This document shows, one piece after another, positions 42,376 to 54,328 of a stretch of 64,000 nucleotides of DNA. Within the stretch, counting starts at the first letter, position 1, and the number at the start of each line of letters is the position of its first letter. The position numbers and the translations under genes were made by a program. The notes beneath the pieces are model-generated. The model worked only from the letters and a program-made list of their open reading frames with translations. It was not told where the DNA came from and ran no database searches. This DNA is from Quisquiliibacterium transsilvanicum (lineage in GTDB: Bacteria > Pseudomonadota > Gammaproteobacteria > Burkholderiales > Burkholderiaceae_E): NCBI RefSeq assembly GCF_014202215.1, contig NZ_JACHGB010000006.1:124001-188000 (forward strand). Direction: 5' to 3'.

Positions 42376-43391
42376 CAGTTCTCCCGCTTCGGGCCGCGCG
42401 ACAGCAGCGACAGCACCGCCTCGCGCGCGTCGAGTTCGCCCTCGAGCACCGCATGCACCGCGGAGACGATCGGCACGTCGACGCCCAGCTCGCCGGCGCG
42501 GCGGTGGACCACGTGCGCGCAGGCCACGCCCTCGGCCACGTGGCCGAGTTCGCCGACCACCTGCGCCAGCGGCTTGCCGGCGGCCAGGCCGAGCCCGACC
42601 CTGCGGTTGCGCGAGAGGTCGCCAGTACAGGTGAGGACCAGGTCGCCCAGTCCGGTGAGCCCGTGGAAGGTCTCGGGCTGCGCGCCGAGCGCGATGCCGA
42701 AGCGGCCGATCTCGGCGAGCCCGCGGGTGATCAGCGCGGCCCTGGCGTTCTGCCCCAGGCTCAGCCCGTCGCAGATGCCCGCAGCGATCGCCATGACGTT
42801 CTTCAGGGCGCCGCCGATCTCCACGCCGACGACGTCGTCCGAGCGGTAGATGCGCGCAGCGCTGTGATGCAGGGCCTCCACCGACACCCGGCAGACCCGC
42901 TCGTCGTCCGAGGCCACCGTGAGCGCCACCGGCAGGCCGGCCGCCACCTCCTGGGCGAAACTCGGTCCCGAAAGCACGCCGCACGCCAGCCCTGGCGCCT
43001 CCGCCGTCACCACCTGGTGCGGCAGCAGTCCGCTGTCGCGCTCCAGCCCCTTGCACAGCCAGATTACCGGCGTGCGCGCATCCGCGCCCGCGCCCGCCAG
43101 GCCCGCCAGCGCGCGCGCAGTCGGACGCAGGCCAGCAACTGAAGTGGCAAGCACGACGAGCCCGCCTTCCGCGCCATCACGGACCCAGCGCAGCGCGGCG
43201 CCAAGCTCGTGCACCGGCTCCACCGCGTCCGGCAGGCGGGCCTCCGGCAGGTAGCGGGCGTTGCGCCGCGCCTCGCGCATCGCGACTGCGTGAGCGGGAT
43301 CGCGGGTCCAGAGCATCACCTGGTGGCGCGCGGCGGCGTGGACTGCAACCGCGGTGCCCCAGGCGCCCGCCCCGAGGATCGCGACGCGCAT
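42375..43391 (-). CDS. gpsA: NAD(P)-dependent glycerol-3-phosphate dehydrogenase
   Basis: 338 residues. VAILGAGAWGTAVAVHAA is the dinucleotide fold; KGLERDSG, LSGPSFAQEVAAG, EIGGALKNVMAIAAG and GLGDLVLTCTGDLSRNRRVG are GpsA signatures. It makes glycerol-3-phosphate from dihydroxyacetone phosphate for phospholipids. The ATG at MRVAILG gives the normal length; a frame start 30 bp upstream would overlap the SH3 gene. It is in an operon rhodanese-grxC-secB-SH3-gpsA-LOG. Confidence 0.95.
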
Positions 43392-43405
43392 CGAGGAGAC
43401 GGCAC

Positions 43406-43846
43406 TCACTGGAAACCCCATACCTCGTTGGCGCGCACGAAGCCGGTGTCACCGTCCGCGTGCCGCACCTGTGCCCAACCGGAACCGGGCGTGCCGCCGA
43501 TCAGCTCGAGGAGCACGCCCTTGCGTACGCGGAACGAGAGGGAAGCGTCGTCACGCGGGGCGCTGCGCACCGACGCCACGCGGGTGGTCACCACCGTCCG
43601 CTTCGGGGAGATGTCGCCGCGCTCGATCCAGAACGATTGCCCCGTCTGGTCGCGCACCTTGACCCACTTGTTGATCAGCGAGAGCAGTTCCACCGGCATG
43701 CCAGGAGGAGCGACGAAGATCTTCTGTGCATTGGCGGATGGCCCGTCGTAGATCACGGCGCCCGACCCGCCGACCGAACCGTACTCGGCGGCCGACGCTG
43801 CGGCGGCCAATGCCAGGCCGAAGCAGGCAACCGCCGCGCGGATCAT
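43406..43846 (-). CDS. Secreted SH3-domain protein
   Basis: 146 residues with a signal peptide ([18 protein letters not shown]). Two SH3b-like units follow: about 25-75 ([20 protein letters not shown]) and about 88-146 ([22 protein letters not shown] then [23 protein letters not shown]). Such domains usually bind cell wall or proteins in the periplasm. It overlaps the secB stop (ATGA). Function unknown. Confidence 0.8.
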   Translation of the reverse strand: MIRAAVACFGLALAAAASAAEYGSVGGSGAVIYDGPSANAQKIFVAPPGMPVELLSLINKWVKVRDQTGQSFWIERGDISPKRTVVTTRVASVRSAPRDDASLSFRVRKGVLLELIGGTPGSGWAQVRHADGDTGFVRANEVWGFQ

Positions 43847-44325
43847 CGGTTGGGAACGTACAGCTCGGGGCCCTTCTGGACCTCCTGCTCCTGCTGCTGC
43901 TGCAGGCGCTGCTGGTAGAGAGCCTCGAAGTTGATCTCGGCGAGGTGGATCGGCGGAAAGCCCGCGCGCTGGATGATGTCCGCCACGTTGGCCCGCAGGT
44001 AGGGGTAGACGATGTTCGGGCACACCACGTTCAGGATCAGCGGCATCTGCTCCTGCGGCACGTTGCGGATCTCGAAGATGCCGGCTTCCTTGGCCTCGAC
44101 CAGGAAGGCCACCTTGTCGCCGACCTTGGTGGTGACGGTGACCGTGACCGCGGTCTCGTAGATGCCCTCGACGACGCCCTGGCTGGCCACGTCGAGCTGG
44201 ATCTCGACCGCCGGCTGCTGGTTCTCGAGGAAGATCTGCGGCGCGCCGGGGATCTCGAGCGAAAGATCCTTCAGATAGGTGCGCTGGATCGCGAACACCG
44301 GGTCGTTGCCGGGCATCGAGGACAT
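43843..44325 (-). CDS. secB: Protein-export chaperone SecB
   Basis: 160 residues. [19 protein letters not shown] at the start, [31 protein letters not shown] and the C-terminal [18 protein letters not shown] are SecB hallmarks. It keeps preproteins unfolded and hands them to SecA. The Gln-rich end ([11 protein letters not shown]) is somewhat extended. It follows grxC by nine bases. Confidence 0.97.
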   Translation of the reverse strand: MSSMPGNDPVFAIQRTYLKDLSLEIPGAPQIFLENQQPAVEIQLDVASQGVVEGIYETAVTVTVTTKVGDKVAFLVEAKEAGIFEIRNVPQEQMPLILNVVCPNIVYPYLRANVADIIQRAGFPPIHLAEINFEALYQQRLQQQQEQEVQKGPELYVPNR

Positions 44326-44334
44326 GGAAATTCC

Positions 44335-44595
44335 TTAACCGTTCAGGAGGGGAGTCAGACCGCCCGCGCGATCGAGCGCGGACAGGTCGTCGAAACCACC
44401 GACGTGCTTGCCGTCGATGTAGATCTGGGGCACGGTGCGGCGCCCGGAGCGCTCGATCATCTCGTCACGCAGCGCCGGATTCTCGTCGACGCGAATTTTC
44501 TCGATCGCATCCACACCGCGCTCCGTCAGGAGCTGCTCCGCGCGCATGCAGTAGGGGCAGGTGGCGGTGGCGTACATCACGACTTTCGCTGTCAT
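44335..44595 (-). CDS. grxC: Glutaredoxin 3
   Basis: 86 residues. The dithiol active site CPYC lies at 13-16 (TATCPYCMRAEQLL), with TVPQIYIDGKHVGGFDD as the cis-Pro/glutathione-binding part. It reduces disulfides with glutathione. The rhodanese-grxC-secB order is common in betaproteobacteria. Confidence 0.95.
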   Translation of the reverse strand: MTAKVVMYATATCPYCMRAEQLLTERGVDAIEKIRVDENPALRDEMIERSGRRTVPQIYIDGKHVGGFDDLSALDRAGGLTPLLNG

Positions 44596-44644
44596 CTGGA
44601 CTTCCCGGGATGGAGTGGATCGGGTTCGCGCCCGCCAGGCGCGC

Positions 44645-45049
44645 TCACTTCTTCTTGACCACCGGCAGGCCTGCCTGCTGCCAGGCGGCTACGCCGCCGG
44701 CGAGGTTGAACGCCTCGCGGCCGTCCTGGCGCAGCAGGGAAATCGCCTTGCCGGAGCGCGCGCCCGAGGCGCAGCAGACCAGCACCGGCTTGCCCTTGGG
44801 CAGGTCGCCGACGCGCTTGTCGAGCTCGCCGAGGGGAATGTTGCGCGCGTTCGGCAGGTGGCCGGCGGCGAACTCTGCCGGCTCGCGCACGTCGAGCACG
44901 ATGGCGCCGGAGTCGTTGATGAGGCGGGTGGCGCCGAGGGAGTCGAGCGCCGGCCCCGAGGAGCGGCGCTGGATCATCGGCCACAGCAGCATCGCGCCCG
45001 AGGCGAAGGCCACGGCGATCAGCACGAAATTTTCGGTCAGGAATTGCAC
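44645..45049 (-). CDS. Membrane-anchored rhodanese-like protein
   Basis: 134 residues. One N-terminal helix (FVLIAVAFASGAMLLWPMI) is followed by a single rhodanese domain with VLDVREPAEFAAGHLPNARN and the active loop VCCASGARSG (Cys with Arg five residues later). It may transfer sulfur at the membrane. The GTG at 45049 was chosen because the next residues match the family start. It is the first gene of the secB-gpsA operon, and divergent from gpmA. Confidence 0.88.
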   Translation of the reverse strand: MQFLTENFVLIAVAFASGAMLLWPMIQRRSSGPALDSLGATRLINDSGAIVLDVREPAEFAAGHLPNARNIPLGELDKRVGDLPKGKPVLVCCASGARSGKAISLLRQDGREAFNLAGGVAAWQQAGLPVVKKK

Positions 45050-45101
45050 GGTGGGGGATTCGCAGGGGGAGGAGGCGGGAAATCCGCCTTCGGACCGCCG
45101 G

Positions 45102-45111
45102 ATTATAGAAT
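45102..45111. promoter_or_regulatory. Divergent -10 boxes between rhodanese operon and gpmA
   Basis: ATTATAGAAT reads a perfect TATAAT on the minus strand (45107-45102) and TAGAAT on the plus strand (45106-45111). Neither has a good -35, so activators or extended elements may be needed. Confidence 0.45.
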
Positions 45112-45140
45112 AGCGGCCTGCCCCCTTCCTGCTCGCGACG

Positions 45141-45893
45141 ATGACCCACCGACTCGTACTGCTGCGCCATGGCGAAAGCCAGTGGAACCTCGAAAACCGG
45201 TTCACCGGCTGGACCGACGTCGACCTCACCCCGAACGGCCTCGCCGAGGCGCGCCGCGCCGGCCAGTTGCTGAAGGCCGAGGGCTACGATTTCGACGTCG
45301 CCTACACCTCGGTGCTCAAGCGCGCGATCCGCACCCTCTGGACCGCGCTCGACGAGATGGACCGGATGTGGCTGCCGGTCGTGCACTCGTGGCGCCTGAA
45401 CGAGCGCCACTACGGCGCGCTGCAGGGCCTGAACAAGGCCGAGACAGCTGCCGAGTACGGCGACGAGCAGGTGCTGGTCTGGCGCCGCGCCTACGCGATC
45501 GCGCCGCAGCCGCTGCCGGCCGGCGACCCGCGTCAATCCGACGGCGACCCGCGCTACGCCGACGTCCCCGCTGACCAGATCCCGCGCACCGAGTGCCTGA
45601 AGGACACCGTCGCCCGGGTGATGCCGTACTGGAACGACGAGATCGCCCCGGCGATCCGCAGCGGCAGGCGCGTGCTGATCGCCGCCCACGGCAACTCCCT
45701 GCGGGCCCTGGTGAAATACCTGGACGACATGGGCGAGGACGAGATCGTCAACCTGAACATCCCGACGGCCCGGCCGCTGGTCTATGAGCTTGACGACGAC
45801 CTCCGGCCGATCCGCCGCTACTACCTCGGCGACCAGGCCGAGATCGAAGCCGCGATGGCCGCGGTCGCCGCCCAGGGCAAGGCGAAACACTAG
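45141..45893 (+). CDS. gpmA: 2,3-bisphosphoglycerate-dependent phosphoglycerate mutase
   Basis: 250 residues. [20 protein letters not shown] holds the phosphorylated histidine; [15 protein letters not shown] and [16 protein letters not shown] are the other active-site segments. It interconverts 3- and 2-phosphoglycerate in glycolysis. It precedes ctpA with 139 bp between. Confidence 0.96.
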   Translation: MTHRLVLLRHGESQWNLENRFTGWTDVDLTPNGLAEARRAGQLLKAEGYDFDVAYTSVLKRAIRTLWTALDEMDRMWLPVVHSWRLNERHYGALQGLNKAETAAEYGDEQVLVWRRAYAIAPQPLPAGDPRQSDGDPRYADVPADQIPRTECLKDTVARVMPYWNDEIAPAIRSGRRVLIAAHGNSLRALVKYLDDMGEDEIVNLNIPTARPLVYELDDDLRPIRRYYLGDQAEIEAAMAAVAAQGKAKH

Positions 45894-46032
45894 CCTTCGA
45901 GGCCCGCCCCCGCGGCCTGCCGCTGTTGTTTATACTGGCTGTACGCAATCCCATGCATATGGGAGGCGCGGCGCCCGCGCCCGCGGGCGCCCGGACTCGA
46001 CAGGGCATCCGCCCTCCACGGCAGGTAGTTCC

Positions 46033-47499
<1,467 letters not shown>

Positions 47500-47516
47500 G
47501 GCGCCTCGGCGCAGGG

Positions 47517-47909
47517 TCAACGGGCCGGCGATGCCGGCCCGTTGTCTTTCGGGCGCGCGGCGCACCAGCGCCAGCGCCAATCGATCAGTCCGAGCACCAG
47601 CGCCAGCATCCGATCGAGCGAGATCAGTTCATCGTCTGCGAGGCGCCCGATGCGCGGCGAACAGCGGTCGCGCCGCACTGCGACGATCTTGTCGACCATC
47701 ACCTGGGATCGCCGCAAGAGGCCGTTCGAAGCCGAGGGCTCCAGCGTGAGCCGGATCAGCGGCGCATTCCGAACCTCGCTGGTGACGAGGCACAAGAGCG
47801 TGCTCTCGGTGTCGGCGAGCCAATCCGACTGGACGACGACCGCAGGCCTCGGCTTGCCGTAATCCCCTTGGACCGCGACCGCGACCGTGACCAGGTCACC
47901 GCGCCTCAA
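47517..47909 (-). CDS. PemK/MazF-family toxin (endoribonuclease)
   Basis: 130 residues. RRGDLVTVAVAVQGDYGKPRPAVVVQ is the MazF beta-barrel start, SQVMVDKIVAVRRDR the second conserved part, and LDRMLALVLGLI the C-terminal helix. These toxins cut mRNA at short motifs. After the helix a tail of about 20 residues continues (WRWRWCAARPKDNGPASPAR); its end is encoded by the terminator hairpin. The start overlaps the antitoxin stop (ATGA). Confidence 0.88.
   Translation of the reverse strand: MRRGDLVTVAVAVQGDYGKPRPAVVVQSDWLADTESTLLCLVTSEVRNAPLIRLTLEPSASNGLLRRSQVMVDKIVAVRRDRCSPRIGRLADDELISLDRMLALVLGLIDWRWRWCAARPKDNGPASPAR
47518..47549. terminator. Strong hairpin terminator between ctpA and the toxin gene
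   Basis: CAACGGGCCGGC and GCCGGCCCGTTG form a perfect 12-bp stem with loop GAT, followed by TCTTTC on the plus strand. It ends ctpA transcription. The same bases encode the last residues of the convergent toxin gene. Confidence 0.85.
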
Positions 47910-48130
47910 CGCCAGCCTGCTGTATCTGCATTGGCCTCGATGAAGTCGAGCGCCTCGCGTTCTTCGGGCGCGCCACGCAGCAGCGAAACCTGCCGACGCA
48001 ACTCCTCGGCGAAGCCGGGGGCGGCTGGATCCGGAACCCAGAGCCGCAACAGCTTCATGCCCTGCATCGCCCTGCGCTGGCGATAGCGCTGGGACTTGTT
48101 CAAACCGTCGTTCACCGGAGCGCGGGCCAT
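47906..48130 (-). CDS. Antitoxin MazE-like (DUF3018)
   Basis: 74 residues. SQRYRQRRAMQGMKLLRLWVPDPAAPGFAEELRRQ matches, in pieces, the DUF3018 antitoxins that pair with PemK toxins; the N-terminal basic part probably binds DNA. GGAGG before the ATG at 48130 supports this start. The C-terminus (EREALDFIEANADTAGW) is likely the toxin-binding segment. Confidence 0.82.
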   Translation of the reverse strand: MARAPVNDGLNKSQRYRQRRAMQGMKLLRLWVPDPAAPGFAEELRRQVSLLRGAPEEREALDFIEANADTAGWR

Positions 48131-48176
48131 CTTGCCCTCCTGCAAGGCCTGGTTCGGACTGGAAATTCTGTCAAAA

Positions 48177-48188
48177 GTTGCGCGCAAC
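48177..48188. promoter_or_regulatory. 12-bp perfect palindrome upstream of the MazE/PemK pair
   Basis: GTTGCGCGCAAC lies 46 bp before the antitoxin start, next to a minus-strand TTGACA (48173-48168). It is a candidate operator for the antitoxin. Confidence 0.5.
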
Positions 48189-48288
48189 CTATCGCCTGCC
48201 ACCAGCAAGCAACTGCGTGCTATGGTGCTTGCCCTCCGATGCTGCCCTGTCCGGGGTCGCGGTGCCAGCCGCCCGACCGCCTATCTCG

Positions 48289-49050
48289 ATGGACGACCAC
48301 CAACTCCTGCGCTACAGCCGTCACCTGCTGCTGGACGAGATGGGCATCGAGGCCCAGGAGCGGCTGCTGGCGTGCTCGGTGCTGGTGGTGGGCGCGGGCG
48401 GCCTCGGCTGCCCCGCGGCGCTGTACCTGGCGTCGGCCGGGGTCGGCCGCCTGCTGATCGCAGACGCCGACACCGTGGACCTCACCAACCTGCAGCGCCA
48501 GGTGCTTCACCGCGAGGCCGGCATCGGCCTGCCCAAGGTGGAGTCCGCCCGGCGCGCGCTCGCCGAGGTCAATCCGCGGGTGGAGGTGGTGCCGCTGCAG
48601 GCCCGTCTGGAAGGGACCGCGCTTGCCGACGCGGTCCGCGAGGCCGACGTGGTGCTCGACTGCACCGACAACTTCGCCACCCGCCACGCGGTGAACCGCG
48701 CATGCTTCGCCGAGGGCGTGCCGCTGGTGTCCGGCTCGGCGCTGCGCTTCGAAGGCCAGCTGACGGTGTTCGATCCCCGCGACCCGGCTTCTCCCTGCTA
48801 CCAGTGCGTGTTCCCCGAGGACCAGGCGGTGGAGGAGGCGCAGTGCGCGACGATGGGCGTGTTCGCTCCGCTGACCGGGATGGTCGGCACCATGCAGGCG
48901 GCCGAGGCGCTGAAGATCGCCGGCGAATTCGGTGTGCCGATGACCGGCCAGCTGCTGATGATCGACGCGCGGCGGATGCGTTTCGAGCGGATCGCGGTGG
49001 GGCGGTCTCCGGAGTGCGGGGTGTGCGGGTCCCGGGCGCCGGCCCGGTGA
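48289..49050 (+). CDS. MoeB/ThiF-type adenylyltransferase
   Basis: 253 residues. RYSRHLLLDEMGIEAQERL, VVGAGGLGCPAALYLASAG (nucleotide loop), DLTNLQRQVLH, DCTDNFATRHAVN and CYQCVFPE define the E1-like family. Zinc cysteines are CYQC and CGVC. It adenylates the C-terminus of a sulfur carrier, MoaD for molybdopterin or ThiS for thiazole; the two cannot be separated here. It lies downstream of ctpA with the toxin module between. The ATG at 48289 gives the usual length. Confidence 0.87.
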   Translation: MDDHQLLRYSRHLLLDEMGIEAQERLLACSVLVVGAGGLGCPAALYLASAGVGRLLIADADTVDLTNLQRQVLHREAGIGLPKVESARRALAEVNPRVEVVPLQARLEGTALADAVREADVVLDCTDNFATRHAVNRACFAEGVPLVSGSALRFEGQLTVFDPRDPASPCYQCVFPEDQAVEEAQCATMGVFAPLTGMVGTMQAAEALKIAGEFGVPMTGQLLMIDARRMRFERIAVGRSPECGVCGSRAPAR

Positions 49051-49117
49051 TGTCGCGGATTGCAGTCCCCGGGTCGCGGCCCGAACCGTCGCATCCGGCG
49101 GGCCGGACGCGCGGCGA

Positions 49118-49606
49118 TCAGGCCAGCATCTTTTCCATGAACGCCGCCCGCCCCATCCGTGGATCCAGCGCAAAGCCCGCGAAGCCCGCGCGCTCGTAGA
49201 CGCGTCGCGCGCCGTGGTTGCCCTCGAGCACCTCCAGCGTCAGCTTGCAGCAGCCGCGTTCGCGCGCCGCCGCCTCGATGGCCGCCAGCAGCGCGGCGCC
49301 CACGCCGCGACGCTGGAAGCGCGGGCTCACCGCGATGTCGTGGATGTTGAGCAGCGGTCTGGCGCGGAAGGTGGACACGGTTTCGAAGCAGTTGGCGAAG
49401 CCGGCCGGCTCGCCGTCGACGAATGCGAGACAGCCCCAATAGTGCGGCTGCGCGGCGAGCATCGCTGGAAGGCGCTCGCGCGCCTGCGGCTCAAGCCCGT
49501 AGCCGCGGCCGGTCGGGCCGGCTGCGTACTCGTCGAGCAGCACGAGCATGGCCTGGGCATGCAGCGGATCCGCGGGATCGAGCCTGATGACGATCGGCAG
49601 GGTCAT
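49118..49606 (-). CDS. GNAT family N-acetyltransferase
   Basis: 162 residues. IHDIAVSPRFQRRGVGAALLAA holds the acetyl-CoA loop (RRGVGAAL), and LEVLEGNHGARRVYERAGF is the usual C-terminal motif B. Substrate unknown. AAGGAA precedes the ATG. It ends 68 bp from the convergent MoeB/ThiF gene. Confidence 0.88.
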   Translation of the reverse strand: MTLPIVIRLDPADPLHAQAMLVLLDEYAAGPTGRGYGLEPQARERLPAMLAAQPHYWGCLAFVDGEPAGFANCFETVSTFRARPLLNIHDIAVSPRFQRRGVGAALLAAIEAAARERGCCKLTLEVLEGNHGARRVYERAGFAGFALDPRMGRAAFMEKMLA

Positions 49607-49659
49607 CGAGTTCCTTGAACAGTGCGTGGACGCTTCAGACCGGCACGAAGATTCGGCGA

Positions 49660-51110
49660 TCAGCCGCGGGCCGCCGCCGGTGCCTGCCGCGCCCACGGCG
49701 CCGCCTGCTCATAGGCATGCGCGAGCTGCAGCACCTCGAGGTCCCCGCGCGGCCGGCCGATCAGCTGCATCCCCATCGGCAACCCGCGCGCATCGAAGCC
49801 CACCGGCACGCTGATCGCCGGCAACCCGGCCAGCGTGGGGCCGATCACCACCTCCATCCAGCGATGGTAGGTGTCCATCGTGCGCCCGCCCACTTCGCGT
49901 GGCCAGTGGCTGGCGAGGTCGAAAGGGAAAACCTGCGCGGCAGGCAGCGCGAGGAAGTCGAAGCGCTCGAAGAGCCCGAGCGCATGGCGGTACCAGGCGG
50001 TGCGCTCGACCGATGCGCGGTAGACGTCCAGCGCCGAGGTCTTCAGGCCGTTCTCCACCTCCCACACCGCCTCGGGCTTCATCCGCGCACGCCGTGCCGG
50101 GTCGGCATGGTCAGCCTGCCGGGCGCCGCTCACCAGGCAGCTGCGCAGCGTGAGCCACATCGCCCACAGCCGCTCTGGCGCGAAGCCCAGCGGGGTTTCT
50201 TCGACCACGCAGCCCACGGCCTCGAGCGCGCGCAGCCCCTCGCCGCAGAGCTCGAGCACGCCCGGATCGAAGGGCAGGTGACCGCCGAGATCGCCCAGCC
50301 AGCCGACGCGCAGGCCGCGGCAGTCGCGCGCCAGCGGCCCGGCGAAGACCGCCGGATCCTCGGCCAGCGACAGCGGCGCGCGCGGGTCGTGGCCCGCCTG
50401 CACCGACAGCAGCATCGCGAGGTCGGCAACGCTGCGGGCCATCGGTCCTTCGGTGCCGAGCTGCTCGATGAAGCTCTCGACCGCCGGGTACTTGGGCACG
50501 CGGCCGGCCGAGGGCCGCAGTCCGAACACGTTGTTGTACGCGGCCGGGTTGCGCAGCGATCCGCCCATGTCGCTGCCGTCGGCCACCGGCAGCATGCGCA
50601 GGGCGAGCGCCACTGCGGCGCCGCCGCTGGAGCCGCCGGCGCACATGGAGGGGTCCCAGGCGTTGGCGGTGGCGCCGAACACGCTGTTGTAGGTCTGCGA
50701 GCCCAGGCCGAACTCGGGCACGTTTGTCTTGCCGATCACGATGGCGCCGACACGCCTGGCGCGCTCGACGATGAGCGCATCCTCCCGCGGCACGAAATCC
50801 TGCAGCAGCGGCGAGCCCAGCGTGGTGCGGATGCCGCGCGTGTTCGCCAGGTCCTTCACCGCCTGCGGGAAACCGTGCATCCAGCCCAGCCACTCGCCGC
50901 GGGCGAGCTGCGCGTCGCGCTCGTCGGCCTGCGCGAGCAGGCTCTCGGCGGGTTGCAGCGAGACGATGGCATTGAAGCGGGGATTGAGCCGGTCGATCCG
51001 CGCCAGCGTCGCCTGCATCACTTCGCGGCACGACACCTGGCGGCCTCGGATCGCGCCGGACAGCGCGCAGGCGTCGAGGAACAGGAATTCGTCGGCAGTC
51101 ATGGCAGGCC

Positions 51111-51114
<4 letters not shown>
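49660..51114 (-). CDS. Amidase signature family protein
   Basis: 484 residues. The Ser-cisSer-Lys set is present: Lys in GFPQAVKDL, GGSSGGAAVALA, and DGSDMGGSLRNPAAYN. TNVPEFGLGSQTYN is also typical. It hydrolyses an amide; substrate unknown. It lacks features that would point to GatA, and no gatB/C is nearby. The ATG overlaps the HAD gene stop (ATGA); a second ATG lies 12 bp later. Confidence 0.9.
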
Positions 51115-52792
<1,678 letters not shown>

Positions 52793-52881
52793 CTACGACA
52801 GCCCCGGCAGCCCGCCTGCCTTGATGCCACGCAGCAGGCCGCGATGACCGCCCCCTTGCCTCCCCCCGGACCCGAAGCGCC

Positions 52882-53649
52882 GTGCTGAGCCTCCAGCTCA
52901 GGCTGCTCGCCCTCGCACTCGCCGCGTGGACGCGCCTGCCCGCGGCCGCCATCGCGCATGGCAGCGACGCCGCCGAGGCCCGCGCCCGAAGCCTGCGCTA
53001 CCTCCCGCTCGCCGGCGCGGCGGTGGCCCTGCCGGCGGCGGTGGCCTATGCGATTGCCGGTCTCTGGCTGCCGCACGAGGCCTCGCTGCTGGTCGCCTTC
53101 GGCGTGCTGACGCTGCTCACCGGGGCGATCCACGAGCGCGGGCTTGCCGCCTGGTGCGAGGACCTCGCCGCGCGAACCCGCACCGACGGCAGCTTCACGG
53201 CGGCAGGCGCGACCGGCCTGCTGCTGGTGGTGCTGGGACGATTCGAATCACTGTCGTCGATCGACCCGAGCTGGATCGCAGTCACGCTGGTCACCGCCGC
53301 CGTCTTCTCGCGCGGCTGCGCGGTCTTCGTGCTGGGCGACGCGATCGCCATCGACGGACCCCGGGCCCCCGGGCCGCGCGCGCCCGACGGCGCGATCGCC
53401 CTGGCGCTGGGCCTGGTCCCGGTGATCGCCGCGGCCCTGTGGACCGGCAACCTGGAAGGGTTCGGCACGGCCGCCGGCCTGTCGCTCGCGGCCGCCCTCC
53501 TGGTGCGCCGGACGCTTGCGCCGAGGCGCCTGCCGCGCGACGAGCGCGCGCTCGGCGCCGTCCAGCAGCTGGCCGAACTCGGCTTCCATCTCGGAATTCT
53601 CGCAACCCTGTCGATCGCCGATGAAACTCTTGCTGATCCGGCATCCTAG
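52882..53649 (+). CDS. CobS-like protein with degenerate active-site motifs
   Basis: About 255 residues, GTG start. The hydrophobic helices and the frame AAWTRLPAAAIAHGS, YLPLAGAAVALPAA, LTGAIHERGLAAWCEDLAA and LGAVQQLAELGFHLGIL follow adenosylcobinamide-GDP ribazoletransferase. However, the acidic motif that is HLDGLADxxDG in CobS reads HERGLAAWCED here, and the C-terminal GDTLGA reads DERALGA. The usual metal-binding aspartates are mostly lost. It may be inactive or altered. It is followed, with a 29-bp overlap, by a CobC-like phosphatase. Confidence 0.65.
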   Translation: MLSLQLRLLALALAAWTRLPAAAIAHGSDAAEARARSLRYLPLAGAAVALPAAVAYAIAGLWLPHEASLLVAFGVLTLLTGAIHERGLAAWCEDLAARTRTDGSFTAAGATGLLLVVLGRFESLSSIDPSWIAVTLVTAAVFSRGCAVFVLGDAIAIDGPRAPGPRAPDGAIALALGLVPVIAAALWTGNLEGFGTAAGLSLAAALLVRRTLAPRRLPRDERALGAVQQLAELGFHLGILATLSIADETLADPAS

Positions 53650-54220
53650 GCCGGACGTCCCCGAAGGCACCTGCTACGGCCGGCTGGACGTCGCTCCCCA
53701 GCGTGCCCACCTGGAGGAAAGCGTCCGCAGGCTGCGCGAGCGCTGGCTGTCCGGCGCGCATCCGCCGCCTGCCGCCGTCTTCAGCAGCCCGCTGCAGCGC
53801 TGCGCGCTGCTGGCCGGCGCGCTGGCCGGCGACGTCTGGCCGCAGGTGCGCCATGACGAGCGCATCGCCGAGGTCCACTTCGGCCAATGGGAAGGCCGGC
53901 CCTGGGCGCAACTCCCCCGGCATGAGATCGACGCCTGGCGTGCGGACATCGCCAACCACCGGCCGCCCGGGGGCGAATCGCTGCAGGACCTCGCCAGCCG
54001 CCTGCTGTCCTTCGCCGACGAGCACCTGCCGCGCGACGCGGACCCGGATGCCGAGGTGGTGCTGGTCACGCACGTCGGGGTCATCCAGACGCTGCGCCGG
54101 CTGCTGCGCAGTGAGCCGATGACCGGCTTCGGCGCCACCCCGGTCGACTATTCCAGCATCAGCACCCTGGTGCGGCGCGGCGACGGCTACGAGCTGGAGT
54201 CGTACAACGTCGCGCCTTGA
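53621..54220 (+). CDS. Histidine phosphatase, alpha-ribazole phosphatase (CobC)-like
   Basis: 199 residues. LLLIRHPRPDVPEGTCYGRLDV is characteristic of CobC (RHP instead of RHG, then YGxxD); FSSPLQRCALLA, FGQWEGRPWAQL and LVTHVGVIQTLRRLL complete the phosphatase core. CobC dephosphorylates alpha-ribazole phosphate, the step next to CobS in cobalamin assembly. The ATG lies inside the end of the cobS-like gene. Confidence 0.82.
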   Translation: MKLLLIRHPRPDVPEGTCYGRLDVAPQRAHLEESVRRLRERWLSGAHPPPAAVFSSPLQRCALLAGALAGDVWPQVRHDERIAEVHFGQWEGRPWAQLPRHEIDAWRADIANHRPPGGESLQDLASRLLSFADEHLPRDADPDAEVVLVTHVGVIQTLRRLLRSEPMTGFGATPVDYSSISTLVRRGDGYELESYNVAP

Positions 54221-54222
54221 TT

Positions 54223-54258
54223 GCGCGCCGGGCGCGCCGGGCGCGCCGGGCGCGCTGG
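54223..54258. repeat. 9-bp tandem repeat after the CobC-like gene
   Basis: Three exact copies and one variant of GCGCGCCGG start two bases after the stop codon. No gene is seen in the remaining 70 bp to the acyl-CoA synthetase stop. Confidence 0.9.
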
Positions 54259-54328
54259 CCACGGCCGGGCGCCTGCGTCGGCGCAGCGCCGGCCCCGGGA
54301 GAGTCCGGGTCGCGACCCGATCCAGCGC

